Positions 15,954 to 25,338 of a stretch of DNA of 64,000 bases are shown here, in pieces. The position numbers and the translations under genes are program-made. The stretch is taken from contig CAYIHX010000004.1 of the NCBI GenBank assembly GCA_964363305.1, positions 83,032 to 147,031 on the forward strand, read 5' to 3'. Within the stretch, counting starts at the first letter, position 1; the number at the start of each line of letters is the position of its first letter. The notes below the pieces were generated by a model. That model made no database searches. It was not told the origin of the DNA and saw only the letters and a program-made list of their open reading frames with translations. This DNA comes from CAYIHX01 sp964363305. Its GTDB lineage: Bacteria; Bdellovibrionota; UBA1018.

Positions 15954-18056
15954 ATGGATACCCTGGGCCAGTCCGCGCTCGTTCTCGCGCTCACCAGCTT
16001 TTCGCTGAGTTTCTCCGTCCTGGCGCGAAACGCACGCAACAAGGTGTTTCTGGCATTTGCGCTACTCAGTTCGGTGGTCTCGATCTGGGCGCTCGCGTTT
16101 TTTCTCGAGCGCGTCTGGGGAGGCGGCTCCTTCTATCGGCTCCACCTCTTGGCCCACCTTTGGCTACCGCCGGTAGGCCTCGCTTTCATCCGCATCATGC
16201 TTCGGGTCGACGACCGGCTGAGCCGACGACTCCTCGACCTCTCGCTCGCTACCAGCGTTGCCCTGTCCGTCGGCCTCCTCTTTGGGCTAGAAAGCTGGGT
16301 CTGGATCAAGAGCTTGATCCATTTTTGCCCCAGTTTCATTTTGGTCCAGACACTGCAACTGATGTGGTTCGACCGGCGACTCAAGCTCGGCCTTCGAAAA
16401 AGCCGAAAGCTGCCCCTGGTGGGCTTCGGACGCCGCATCTGGATCTATCTTGGCGCACTGGCCGCGCTCAGCCTCAGCCTCATGGATCACTTTCCGGGGA
16501 TGGGCGTAATGATTCCCTCCATCGGAAACCTTCTCCTCGCCATTTACCTTTACTTCGTCAGCCAGGCCATCTCGCAACAGCGCCTGCTCAACTTCGGTGC
16601 CCTCCTCAGCCGCTTTCTCGTGATGGGCGTGCTGGCCATCACACTCGCAGCCTTCTACTCCCTTCTCGTCGCCTGGGTGGAGAACAGCCCCGGGCTTTTT
16701 TTCCTCAATTCCTTCATCGCCTCATTTCTGATTCTCATGCTCCTGGAGCCGCTACGCACGGTCACCTCCTATTTTACCCAGCGGCTGCTCTCGCAGAAGC
16801 ATCGCAGGCTCGAGCAAATTCTCCGTGATGGACAGAGACGACTCACCGGAATCGTCGACCAAGGGGCGCTTTACAGCGAGATTCTTCTCACGCTTGAGCA
16901 AGCCATCCAACCCCTCGGGGCGGCCATCTACGTACTGCGCCCTCATGCCACGCGCTTTAGAAGGGTCCGCTCGGTAGGCACCGATGTGGACGGCGATCCC
17001 AACGCCCAACCTGCCCCCAAAGAGCTTATCGCGCACCACGCGCTTCTTGACTACTGCCAGTTCCTGAGGAGGAAGGGCGAGATCCCGGTTCTTCTCGAAC
17101 AGATCCTCGAAAACGAGATCGATCGTTCTGCCACCCGAGGGCAAAGCGAGGTCCTCGAAGGCCTGCTCCAGGGGCTGCGGGCCCTCCGCTGCAACGTGCT
17201 CATCCCTTTCTTCGCGGACGGAGACATCCTCGGCTTCGTCACTCTGCACGCGCCTGTTCCGCCCGAGCCCTGGGGGGCGAACTGGGGTTTGCTCCCGATC
17301 GTCTACCCCTATTTCGAGCTGGTCGGTCGCACCTTGCGCAGCATGGAGGTTTTTGTCCGTAGCCGAGAAAAAGACCGGCTCGCCGCACTGGGGGAGATGG
17401 CGGCGGGCCTGGCGCACGAGATCAGAAATCCGCTCGGCGCCATCAAAGGGGCGGCGCAGGTTCTCGAGGCAGGGGCCGGAGAAGCGGCCGACCCGCGTTT
17501 TCTCACCGCCATCGTTGAAGAGGTCGATCGCCTGAATCGCGTAGTCACGCAATTTCTGGAGTACTCCAAGCCAAGCTCCACCGGCGACTCACGGGTGACC
17601 GATCTCGGGCTACTCGCCCAAAAAACCACCGACAAGGCCAAGCCCGGAATTCCTACCGACGTGATCATTCAGGTCGAACGAGACCTTGAAGCAGATCTCC
17701 GTGTGAACGCGTCGCCCGAGCAGCTTCAACAAGTACTCATTAATCTCATTCAAAACAGCGTCAAAGCCCTCGACGGCTTGACGCGCGAGAAGACCATTCG
17801 TGTCATCGTTGAAGCAACGGGTACCGAATCCCTGCGAGAAGTGCACTTAAGCGTCGAAGACAACGGGCCCGGAATCACCCGCGAAAACCTCGAAAAACTC
17901 TTTATCCCGTTCTTTACGACGTCGCCGAGCGGTACGGGCCTCGGCCTTTCCATTTGTCAGAAAATCGTGGAAGCCCACGGCGGGCGAATAGACGTATCTA
18001 GCGAACTCGACCGCGTCACTCGCTTTACTGTGATATTACCCCACTCAGAGGCCTGA
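15954..18056 (+). CDS. Polytopic sensor histidine kinase with GAF-like domain
   Basis: 700 residues. The first 270 hold seven or eight hydrophobic segments; a GAF-like region follows (about 290-450). The phosphoacceptor is H488 in GLAHEIRNPLGAIKG; ATPase motifs are NLIQNSVKAL, VEDNGPGI and GTGLGLSI. The layout is like PrsK-type kinases, which pair with NtrC-type regulators, and such a regulator starts 4 nt downstream. The membrane part may itself sense lipid or envelope state. Confidence 0.92.
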   Translation: MDTLGQSALVLALTSFSLSFSVLARNARNKVFLAFALLSSVVSIWALAFFLERVWGGGSFYRLHLLAHLWLPPVGLAFIRIMLRVDDRLSRRLLDLSLATSVALSVGLLFGLESWVWIKSLIHFCPSFILVQTLQLMWFDRRLKLGLRKSRKLPLVGFGRRIWIYLGALAALSLSLMDHFPGMGVMIPSIGNLLLAIYLYFVSQAISQQRLLNFGALLSRFLVMGVLAITLAAFYSLLVAWVENSPGLFFLNSFIASFLILMLLEPLRTVTSYFTQRLLSQKHRRLEQILRDGQRRLTGIVDQGALYSEILLTLEQAIQPLGAAIYVLRPHATRFRRVRSVGTDVDGDPNAQPAPKELIAHHALLDYCQFLRRKGEIPVLLEQILENEIDRSATRGQSEVLEGLLQGLRALRCNVLIPFFADGDILGFVTLHAPVPPEPWGANWGLLPIVYPYFELVGRTLRSMEVFVRSREKDRLAALGEMAAGLAHEIRNPLGAIKGAAQVLEAGAGEAADPRFLTAIVEEVDRLNRVVTQFLEYSKPSSTGDSRVTDLGLLAQKTTDKAKPGIPTDVIIQVERDLEADLRVNASPEQLQQVLINLIQNSVKALDGLTREKTIRVIVEATGTESLREVHLSVEDNGPGITRENLEKLFIPFFTTSPSGTGLGLSICQKIVEAHGGRIDVSSELDRVTRFTVILPHSEA

Positions 18057-18060
18057 ATCC

Positions 18061-19521
18061 ATGACCACCGCGATAGGAAAAATTCTAGTCGTCGACGATG
18101 AAAAGAACCTCACGCTGGTTATTCAGGCCATCCTCGAGAAGGCTGGCTTCAACATCGAGGTTTTCAATGATAGCGACGCAGCCCTCAAGAGACTGGCCAG
18201 CCCGGAGACACGTTTCGATACCTTGGTCACGGATCTCTATATGCCCGGAAAAACCGGGATGGACCTGCTCGCCTTCTGCCAGAAGGAACGTCCGACCCTT
18301 CCAGTCGTTATGATCACGGCGTTCGGAACCGTCGAGGCGGCTGTCGCTGCCCTAAAGAAAGGAGCTTTCGATTTCATCACCAAACCCTTTGATCGCGACG
18401 AATTGCTCTCCGTCGTGCACAAGGCCGTTCAAACCTCCCGCCTTCGGGAATCCGAGCCGGTGCCCGCTTGGTCCGCCTCCGAGACCACCGAAGCTAAAAT
18501 GTTCGAAACCCCTCCGGGCTTCGCCATTTCCTCGATCGTCGGCTCAAGCCCACAGATGCAAGAGGTCTTCAAGATATTGGCGAAAATCGCCCCCTCTCCA
18601 ACCACCGTCCTCATTCTCGGCGAGAGCGGAACGGGCAAGGAGCTCGTTGCCTACGAGATTCACCGCAACTCACCCCGCGTGAAAAAACCCTTCGTAAAGA
18701 TCAACTGCGCAGCCATCCCGGCTACTCTCATCGAAAGCGAGCTCTTCGGCTATGAGCGGGGCGCATTCACCGGCGCCGTCACGTCGAAACCGGGGCGCTT
18801 CGAACTCGCCCATGAGGGTACGCTTTTTCTCGACGAAGTAGCGGATATGCCGCTCGAGATGCAGGTCAAACTTCTGCGCGTCCTGCAGGAACAAGAGTTC
18901 GAGCGGGTCGGTGGAATTTCTCCGATCCGTGTCGACGTCCGCATCGTCACCGCCACCAACAAGGACATCGAGCGGGAAGTAAAAGCGGGGCGATTCAGGG
19001 AGGATCTCTTCTATCGCCTGAATGTGCTTCCCATTCAACTCCCCCCCTTGCGGGATCGACGGGAGGACATCAATGCGCTCCTTCGAACCTTCATCGCCCA
19101 GTTCAACGAGAAGCTCGGGAAAAAAATTGAGGGAATCGAGCCGATTTGCCTGCAAGCCTTACGCGGCTTTCAGTGGCCGGGGAATATCCGCCAGCTCGAG
19201 AACGTGATCGAACGAATGATGCTGATGTGCGACGGCACCGTCCTCACTCGCGCTGACCTGCCGCCCGAGATTCGAGCCACTCTTCCGGAGGCCATGCAAA
19301 ATGCTTCTCAGAACGAGGACACCGAGGGCGCTACGCTGTCATTCAAGGAGATTGTGAAGAGCCGCACCCAGGAGGTCGAGCGCGCTCTGATCGAGCAAGC
19401 CCTGGACGAGACCCACGGCAACGTCACGCGTGCGGCCGAGCGACTGGGCCTTTCGCGAAAGGGCCTCCAGCTCAAAATGAAAGAACTCGGTGTGCAGCGG
19501 GAAGCCGGCGACGCGAGCTGA
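18061..19521 (+). CDS. NtrC-family sigma-54 response regulator
   Basis: 486 residues. Receiver domain with D12/D13 and phosphoacceptor D58 (LVTDLYMP); AAA+ domain with GESGTGKE and GAFTGA; Fis-type helix-turn-helix at the end (AAERLGLSRKGLQLKMKEL). It is the cognate regulator of the polytopic kinase. Compared with the 4382-5743 regulator, the two differ in the linker and output helix, so different targets are expected. Confidence 0.95.
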   Translation: MTTAIGKILVVDDEKNLTLVIQAILEKAGFNIEVFNDSDAALKRLASPETRFDTLVTDLYMPGKTGMDLLAFCQKERPTLPVVMITAFGTVEAAVAALKKGAFDFITKPFDRDELLSVVHKAVQTSRLRESEPVPAWSASETTEAKMFETPPGFAISSIVGSSPQMQEVFKILAKIAPSPTTVLILGESGTGKELVAYEIHRNSPRVKKPFVKINCAAIPATLIESELFGYERGAFTGAVTSKPGRFELAHEGTLFLDEVADMPLEMQVKLLRVLQEQEFERVGGISPIRVDVRIVTATNKDIEREVKAGRFREDLFYRLNVLPIQLPPLRDRREDINALLRTFIAQFNEKLGKKIEGIEPICLQALRGFQWPGNIRQLENVIERMMLMCDGTVLTRADLPPEIRATLPEAMQNASQNEDTEGATLSFKEIVKSRTQEVERALIEQALDETHGNVTRAAERLGLSRKGLQLKMKELGVQREAGDAS

Positions 19522-19557
19522 GCAAAAAAAAACGGTGACCCATTTCTGAGTCACCGC
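19522..19557 (-). terminator. Intrinsic terminator, minus-strand orientation
   Basis: CGGTGAC (19533-19539) and GTCACCG (19550-19556) form a hairpin; on the minus strand it is followed by nine T residues. It terminates the gdh/phospholipase-like transcript and lies directly after the plus-strand regulator, where it may also work weakly. Confidence 0.8.
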
Positions 19558-19705
19558 TGAGATTTCAGGCGCGCCGCCAATCATCTTGCGATGAGGGGGG
19601 AGACGGCGTTCCCTGCGTCAAAAAAAGGAATACGGCTCTCGCGGTCGCAGGGCAATGGCGTCTCAAACGACGAGATTCAAATTCTTAAGTATGAGACACG
19701 CGGCG

Positions 19706-20908
19706 CTACTTGCGCAGCACCCACTCGGAAAGGAACCGCGTCGCAACCATCGAGTTCGAAAGCGCGCGGCAACTGATGGCATCAAGCCGAGCCCGTTGTT
19801 CGAGCAACTCCGGTCGTATCGAAAGCTCAGCATAGTTCGGTACCCCCACCCCCCGAGGAAGATCGTGATCCCTGCCTTTGAGGCCACCCCCGAAAAAAGC
19901 CAGCACCCCCGACCCCAGCCCACCACCGAGGTTGATCGAGCGCCTGGCCACTTCGAAAGCGAGACCCCGCGGCGTCTCATTGACCGCATCAAACTGAATC
20001 TTGGACAGTTCGCGCGCCTGCGGAAGGCAATCTGAAAAAGGCCCCTTCTCCCGCTGCCCGAGCCGATAAAGGGTATAACCCTCGTAAGCGAAGTGATAAT
20101 TTGAAATCGACCGGGTCGTCTCCGCTACCAACTCGACAAAATCCCACCCCGGAGGCCCCGTCACGAGAGCGTAACAGGGCACCAGCTTGAGATTCGGGAT
20201 CTGCACACTATGAAAGGGCTGAGCCAGATCCTGGATGAAGTGCGTGGCCCAGGCCAAAACCCGATATCCCCAGGCAGCGTCACCCCGAGCAAAAAATTCG
20301 CGCGCGACTTGAGCCAGCTTTTCCACACGCTCGGGTGATTGACCCATTTCCCTCACGGGCACCTGAAACGTCGCGACCGGAGCCCTCACGCTCCAACCGC
20401 CGAAATACATATGTCGAAATCCCTGACTGGTCGGGCCCGTCGCCCCCCCCATCCACTTTCGATCTCCGGCCGGGTCGGCCGAATCCGGCAGATTTTGATC
20501 CATTCCGTTGTCCGGATCATCGACCGCTTCGGAAAGGAGAATCTCTCGACCCGAAGTCGCGCGATTTCCCAAACATGCCGTCGCCGCTGTGGGACGCACC
20601 ACCAGCTCGGACTGAAGCCCAAGCCGGGCACTCAGCTCCCGATACATTCTTTCGTCGTCCCGGAGGCACGGTGCCTTGATCGGCTGATCGAGCTTCCGTT
20701 GCAGCTCCGATGGGAGCTCCCGAATGGACCACTCCATGAGGATCTGGTGCCTCTCCCAGGCCTGGGTGTTCGGGGCCCAGACCAGGAAGAGTGCTCCACA
20801 ACAAAAAAGAGACCTTCGCGCTGCGGTCAGGGGAATAATCCTCTCAGCAACATCGCCCGGTTCAAACGGTCCACCCCTGAAATCAAGGCAGCGGTCTTCA
20901 TCCCGCAC
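19706..20908 (-). CDS. Secreted zinc phospholipase C/P1 nuclease-like protein
   Basis: Up to 400 residues. The mature protein begins AWERHQILMEW and has WGYRVLAWATHFIQDLAQPFHS, the His/Asp zinc-ligand arrangement of the phospholipase C/S1-P1 nuclease fold. The signal-like stretch SLFCCGALFLVWAPNTQA is preceded by no ATG; the only in-frame ATG (20908) lies inside gdh, with an 82-nt overlap. A CTG overlapping the gdh TGA (near 20829) is an alternative start. It probably degrades lipid or nucleic acid outside the cell; substrate unknown. Confidence 0.7.
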   Translation of the reverse strand: MRDEDRCLDFRGGPFEPGDVAERIIPLTAARRSLFCCGALFLVWAPNTQAWERHQILMEWSIRELPSELQRKLDQPIKAPCLRDDERMYRELSARLGLQSELVVRPTAATACLGNRATSGREILLSEAVDDPDNGMDQNLPDSADPAGDRKWMGGATGPTSQGFRHMYFGGWSVRAPVATFQVPVREMGQSPERVEKLAQVAREFFARGDAAWGYRVLAWATHFIQDLAQPFHSVQIPNLKLVPCYALVTGPPGWDFVELVAETTRSISNYHFAYEGYTLYRLGQREKGPFSDCLPQARELSKIQFDAVNETPRGLAFEVARRSINLGGGLGSGVLAFFGGGLKGRDHDLPRGVGVPNYAELSIRPELLEQRARLDAISCRALSNSMVATRFLSEWVLRK

Positions 20909-22122
20909 TTGTGCTTCTCCTTGACCGCGATGACCTTTTTGAAGGCGTTCGACATCACTTCGGCAAGCTTCTCGTTCACCTCATTCTCAGACCAGAAGAA
21001 GTTCTGCAGCCCCTGAACCCATTCAAAGTACGAAACGATCACGCCACCCGCATTGGCGAGAACGTCCGGCGCAACGAAAACACCCTTGTCCTCAAGGACC
21101 TTCAAGGCGTCGGCCGTGATCGGACCGTTCGCACCTTCCGAGATGATCTTCGCCTTCACCCGATGCACGTTCTTCTCGGTGATAACGCCGTCGATCGCCG
21201 CCGGAATCAGAACATCGCACTCGATCGCAAACAACTCGTCATTCGTGATTGCCGTGGCCTCCGGGTACCCCTTCAAAGTACGGTGCTCGTCATAGTACTT
21301 TTGCACGGCAGGAATATTGAGGCCGCTCTTCGAATGAAGGCCTCCCTGGTAGTCGCTCACCGCCACGACCTTCATACCGAGCTGGTAAGCCTCTTGAGCC
21401 GCCACCGCGCCGACTTTGCCGAAACCGTGAATCACGACGGTCGTCGAACTATCGAGTTTCGGAGCATCTTTGCGGCCCTTCGATGCCATATACTGAGCGG
21501 CATACTGCACACAGTAGATCACGCCTCGCCCGGTGCTCTCCGCGCGCCCGAGTGAGCCTCCGATTTCGATCGGCTTGCCCGTCACCACTCCCGGGATAGC
21601 AAAGCCCTTCTCCTGCGAGAAAGTATCCATCATCCAAGCCATGTGCTGGGCATCCGTGCCGACATCAGGAGCCGGAATGTCCTTATCCGGACCGATGATC
21701 ATATTGATCTCAGTCGTGTAACGACGCATCAAAGCCTGCGACTCCTGGCGCGAGAGATGATTCGGGTCGACCCGAATTCCACCCTTCGCGCCTCCCAGTG
21801 GCAACCCAACCAAAGAACATTTAAAAGTCATCAGCATCGCCAGACCGGCCACTTCGGACAGATTCACGTCAGGATGGAAGCGAATACCGCCCTTGCCGGG
21901 CCCGAGGGTCATGTTGTGCTGAACTCGGTATCCCTCAAAAACCTTGATACTGCCGTCATCGAGGCGAATCGGCACGCTCACGATCAAAGCCCGCTTAGGA
22001 ACCTTGAGGCGCTCAAAAATATTCGGATCCAGGCGCATGGTCGTCGCAGCCTCCTGAAGCTGCATGACCGAATTTCTATACAGATCACTGGTATCCCAGA
22101 GATGCGAACTCAGATTGCCCAT
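20827..22122 (-). CDS. gdhA: Glu/Leu/Phe/Val dehydrogenase, glutamate dehydrogenase type
   Basis: 431 residues, the usual length of hexameric NAD-type enzymes. Substrate site PLGGAKGGIRVDP with the catalytic lysine region and PAPDVGTDAQHMAWM; NAD-binding Rossmann motif GFGKVGAVAAQEA. It interconverts glutamate and 2-oxoglutarate plus ammonia. An AAGGGA ribosome site precedes the ATG. It reads into the phospholipase-like gene, whose start it overlaps. Confidence 0.93.
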   Translation of the reverse strand: MGNLSSHLWDTSDLYRNSVMQLQEAATTMRLDPNIFERLKVPKRALIVSVPIRLDDGSIKVFEGYRVQHNMTLGPGKGGIRFHPDVNLSEVAGLAMLMTFKCSLVGLPLGGAKGGIRVDPNHLSRQESQALMRRYTTEINMIIGPDKDIPAPDVGTDAQHMAWMMDTFSQEKGFAIPGVVTGKPIEIGGSLGRAESTGRGVIYCVQYAAQYMASKGRKDAPKLDSSTTVVIHGFGKVGAVAAQEAYQLGMKVVAVSDYQGGLHSKSGLNIPAVQKYYDEHRTLKGYPEATAITNDELFAIECDVLIPAAIDGVITEKNVHRVKAKIISEGANGPITADALKVLEDKGVFVAPDVLANAGGVIVSYFEWVQGLQNFFWSENEVNEKLAEVMSNAFKKVIAVKEKHKCGMKTAALISGVDRLNRAMLLRGLFP

Positions 22123-22239
22123 GTCGTCCCTTCTTCTTTCGCCAAAGGTTACTTTTCGCCGCGTCCGGAATCAAGGAACTCGAGAGAGATTTTATTACGC
22201 GTAGCGACATATCCTGCTGGAATGCTAAACTGGGAACCT

Positions 22240-23391
22240 ATGACGACTCGAAGACTCAAGGTGGCGGTGATCTACGGTGGCAGGTCGGGCGAGCACGAGA
22301 TCTCCTGCATCTCGGCGGGATCGGTCATCCGAAATCTCGACCCGAAACGCTTCGAGGTCGTGCCGATCGCCATCGACAAGCAAGGAAAATGGCACCTCGG
22401 CGACCTCAAGGCGATTGAGTCGGCCCAACGTGCCCTTCCTATTCCGGGAAATGCCCCACAGGTGGTGCTCCCACCGAACCCCGAGAAGGGGGAGCGCGGC
22501 CTGGTTTCAATCTCGTCCGGCGGATTGGCTACCGGTGGAGCACGTGGCGCCTTCGACGTCATCTTTCCGGTCGTGCACGGGCCGCTCTGCGAGGACGGGA
22601 CCTTGCAAGGCCTCCTTGAGCTCGCCGAAGTGCCTTACGTGGGAAGCGGCGTTCTCGCTTCGGCCGTTGGCATGGACAAAGACGTCGCCAAGCGCCTGGC
22701 CCGCGATGCGGGCTTACCCATCGTACCCTTCGTGACTCTGCGCAAAGGCGAGTGGAAACTGAAGTGCCGCGAATTGAGAGAGCAGATCGCCCGAGACCTC
22801 GGGTTTCCCGTCTTCGTCAAGCCGGCGAACATGGGCTCAAGTGTAGGTGTTCACAAGGTGAAGGAAGCCAGCCAGCTCGAAGCATCCGTGAATGATTCAT
22901 TCCAGTATGACCTCAAGGTGCTGGCCGAACGAGCCGTCGATGCGCGTGAAATCGAGTTCGCGGTCCTCGAAAATCCTCGGTACGGCGAGCCACCTCTGGT
23001 CAGTGTCGCCGGCGAAATCAATCCGACCCACGAATTCTATTCTTACGAAGCGAAGTACCTCGACGAAAACGGCGCGGACATGTCGATTCCCGCGAAGATC
23101 ACGCCCGAACAGTTGGCCCAGGGGCAAACCCTCGCTCGCGAAATTTTCACCACCCTCGAATGCGAGGGAATGGCGCGAGTCGATCTCTTCCTCGACCGCA
23201 AGACCGGCGCCTATTTCTTCAATGAGGTGAACACGATCCCGGGGTTTACGCACATCTCAATGTACCCGAAGCTCTGGGAGGCGAGCGGCCTTGGATATGC
23301 CGACCTTCTGACAAAGTTAATCGACCTGGCGATCGCCCGCCACGAACGCAAGCAAAAGCTCTCGCGCGAGTTCGCGGGCGCGAAGGGCTGA
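22240..23391 (+). CDS. ddl: D-alanine--D-alanine ligase
   Basis: 383 residues from ATG 22240 (an in-frame ATG at 22222 adds six). ATP-grasp enzyme making the D-Ala-D-Ala dipeptide for peptidoglycan. Motifs: YGGRSGEHEIS at the N-terminus, HGPLCEDGTLQGLLE, MGSSVGVHKV and NEVNTIPGFTHISMYPKLW. The length is that of DdlA-type enzymes. It is transcribed divergently from gdh and is not in a dcw cluster. Confidence 0.95.
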   Translation: MTTRRLKVAVIYGGRSGEHEISCISAGSVIRNLDPKRFEVVPIAIDKQGKWHLGDLKAIESAQRALPIPGNAPQVVLPPNPEKGERGLVSISSGGLATGGARGAFDVIFPVVHGPLCEDGTLQGLLELAEVPYVGSGVLASAVGMDKDVAKRLARDAGLPIVPFVTLRKGEWKLKCRELREQIARDLGFPVFVKPANMGSSVGVHKVKEASQLEASVNDSFQYDLKVLAERAVDAREIEFAVLENPRYGEPPLVSVAGEINPTHEFYSYEAKYLDENGADMSIPAKITPEQLAQGQTLAREIFTTLECEGMARVDLFLDRKTGAYFFNEVNTIPGFTHISMYPKLWEASGLGYADLLTKLIDLAIARHERKQKLSREFAGAKG

Positions 23392-23405
23392 AGCGCGGCC
23401 AACGC

Positions 23406-23864
23406 CTAGCGAAAGTTACACACCACGCGCTTGTTCCGCAGAAGGCCCAACTTCTTCAAGGTCACCGATTGAAGGGCCTGGCCGGAGGAATCGAGAGCCA
23501 GGAGGAACTCATAACGAGTCGTTGACCACTCGCCTCTCTTGGAGAACTTCACCTTGATCTGACTGTCCTGAAGAGACCATTCGTCTTCATCAGCATCAAA
23601 AATCATGGTCTCAACGGGCTCCGAGCCTTCGACTACGAAATAGACCTGATACAGCCAATCCGGAAACGTGATGCTGTAACCCAGGGGCCGGTGGGTTGAC
23701 AGATCGAGCACGAAAACCTGGCAGGCTTGGCCATCGTCGGTCTGGCCAGCGTACACGTCGCCTCGCGAAATCTCTTTAAAATGAGCCAAGACCTCTGTCT
23801 GATCCGCCTGCGCCGAAGAAACCGCCAAAAACAGACCCGCGATCAACCCGATATATTTCGCCAT
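23406..23864 (-). CDS. Secreted protein of unknown function
   Basis: 152 residues with a signal peptide ending SSAQA; the rest is beta-rich with two cysteines (GQACQVF near 48 and VVCNF at the end) that could bond. AAGGGG lies 7 nt before the ATG. No family is recognised. It converges with ddl. Confidence 0.7.
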   Translation of the reverse strand: MAKYIGLIAGLFLAVSSAQADQTEVLAHFKEISRGDVYAGQTDDGQACQVFVLDLSTHRPLGYSITFPDWLYQVYFVVEGSEPVETMIFDADEDEWSLQDSQIKVKFSKRGEWSTTRYEFLLALDSSGQALQSVTLKKLGLLRNKRVVCNFR

Positions 23865-24309
23865 GAATTGCCCCTTATTGTACGAAGTGGGGCACTATGG
23901 CGCAATGCGCTATTTGTCGAGTTTTTTCTTTATTTGGATCTCATTTCCGCACCACTCCGGAAAATACGGGTGAGGTGTTACGACTCCTGACTCCTCCTAA
24001 AATTTTTCTAAAACCGCTCGCGCCACGGGCTTCACCAAAGCCAGATCACTGATCGAATAGATACCCGTACCTTGAGTTTCAGGAAGGCCGTGAACGCATC
24101 AATTAACAAGATCGCAGCCGAAATCACCCGCAAGTTCTTCACACCTACCTCTTGAGTGACCTACACCGGATCGTCGGTGCGCCGTCGCGGTCCTAGACTC
24201 CATGAAAGCGAAGTTCCTCAAAAGGAACCTTAAGTGCCAAATTTGGGCGCAATTTCGCCCCAGCGGCCCTCGAAAGGCGCCTCCCTTCTGATGTCTTGCA
24301 CTCAAAAGT
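23865..24309. other. Intergenic region without a convincing gene
   Basis: About 445 nt between divergent genes. Short hairpins at 24213-24228 (GTTCCT/AGGAAC) and 24245-24260 (GGGCG/CGCCC) are visible. No ORF has a ribosome site or coding character; a small RNA cannot be excluded. Confidence 0.4.
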
Positions 24310-24336
24310 TCAAGGCCCGGCAAGATCTGCCGATAA
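24310..24336 (+). promoter_or_regulatory. Sigma-28-like promoter of the LysM gene
   Basis: TCAA, 15 nt, GCCGATAA; the flagellar sigma-28 consensus is TAAA-N15-GCCGATAA. The -10 is perfect. The expected transcript start is only 2-3 nt before the ATG at 24346, so the mRNA would be nearly leaderless. Confidence 0.5.
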
Positions 24337-24345
24337 GCCCATGAG

Positions 24346-25263
24346 ATGCGTAGGCTCCTCTTTCTCACCATTTTAATCACCACCGCCTCGACCGCGAGCT
24401 GGGCCAAAGAGCCGCTCGTCACGGAAACGCCGACGAGTGACCCGGCGCTTGAAAGTCGACTCAACTCCGAACGCTTCTACCGCACCAAACGCGGAGAATC
24501 GCTGAGGTTCGTCGCAAGACTGCTTTACGGCCATGAAACCTGGTGGCCAAAGCTGGTGGCTCTGAACCCCGGAATGAAGGGCATGAACGCCGACTGGCGC
24601 ATGCCGACCGGAACTCGGGTGAAGTACAAAGGCGCGGAGGTCGGCACCGAATACGTGGTGCAGCCCGGTGACTGGCTCGTTCGGATCGCCACCTGGAAAT
24701 ACGGCGACATCGAGCACTGGGAGAAGATCCTCCGGGAAAACGCGGCGGCGATCTCCAACCCGAACCTCATTCATCCCGGCGATCGATTGGTTTTTCGTGC
24801 CGATGGCTCGCTTGAAAACACCACTACGCGACAAACCGTGATGAATGGCCTCCCAACCGAAGCCACGCGAGAGCCTGTTACCGTCGTCAACTTGGCTCGA
24901 ACTCCAGCCACCGACAAACCCGAGATCGAGGAATTCTTCGGAATTCCGGCCTACTTCTGGTGGGGCATCGCCGCGGGCCTCCTGCTCCTCGCCTTTTCCC
25001 TACCTCGGAAACGACTTTTGCCAGTCAGCGGAGGAAGAGAACCGCCTCGTTCCGAGCGCCTCGAGTTCGAGAGCGAACCCAATTTCGAGCCAAACACCCA
25101 AGAGGGTTACATGGCCACCTTCAAACGGCGGCCGATCGAAGAATACAAAGTAGATGAAACGCTGGTTCCCTATGAAAAGGGCGACCTTGCTCGCCCCAGC
25201 GGATACCACCAGATCATCCCAAAAAAGCTGAAGAAGTATCTGAAAGTACGAAAGAAATTCTAA
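24346..25263 (+). CDS. LysM-domain protein with C-terminal membrane anchor
   Basis: 305 residues. Signal peptide 1-20; LysM 1 about 44-93 (TKRGESLRFVARLLYG); LysM 2 about 103-150 (YVVQPGDWLVRIATWKYG...NPNLIHPGDRLVF); transmembrane helix about 203-219; cytoplasmic basic tail of about 85 residues (ending KKYLKVRKKF). LysM modules bind peptidoglycan, so it should tie the inner membrane to the wall. The tail may contact the cytoplasmic paralogue proteins encoded next. Sigma-28-like promoter upstream. Confidence 0.88.
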   Translation: MRRLLFLTILITTASTASWAKEPLVTETPTSDPALESRLNSERFYRTKRGESLRFVARLLYGHETWWPKLVALNPGMKGMNADWRMPTGTRVKYKGAEVGTEYVVQPGDWLVRIATWKYGDIEHWEKILRENAAAISNPNLIHPGDRLVFRADGSLENTTTRQTVMNGLPTEATREPVTVVNLARTPATDKPEIEEFFGIPAYFWWGIAAGLLLLAFSLPRKRLLPVSGGREPPRSERLEFESEPNFEPNTQEGYMATFKRRPIEEYKVDETLVPYEKGDLARPSGYHQIIPKKLKKYLKVRKKF

Positions 25264-25277
25264 CAATATTAAAATAC

Positions 25278-25305
25278 TCAAGTTTCAAACAAGGTGCGTC
25301 GATAG
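25278..25305 (+). promoter_or_regulatory. Sigma-28-like promoter of the first paralogue
   Basis: TCAA, 16 nt, GTCGATAG, with the extended -35 TCAAGTTT close to TAAAGTTT. Predicted start about 25312, leaving a 27-nt leader containing the ribosome site GAGGG before ATG 25339. Confidence 0.5.
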
Positions 25306-25338
25306 GTTCTTGAAAGTTAAATAGGGGGCTGAGGGTTT

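Noticed and set aside
24099..24464. Minus-strand ORF spanning the LysM gene promoter
   Set aside because: Antisense of the LysM signal-peptide region; no ribosome site or homology.
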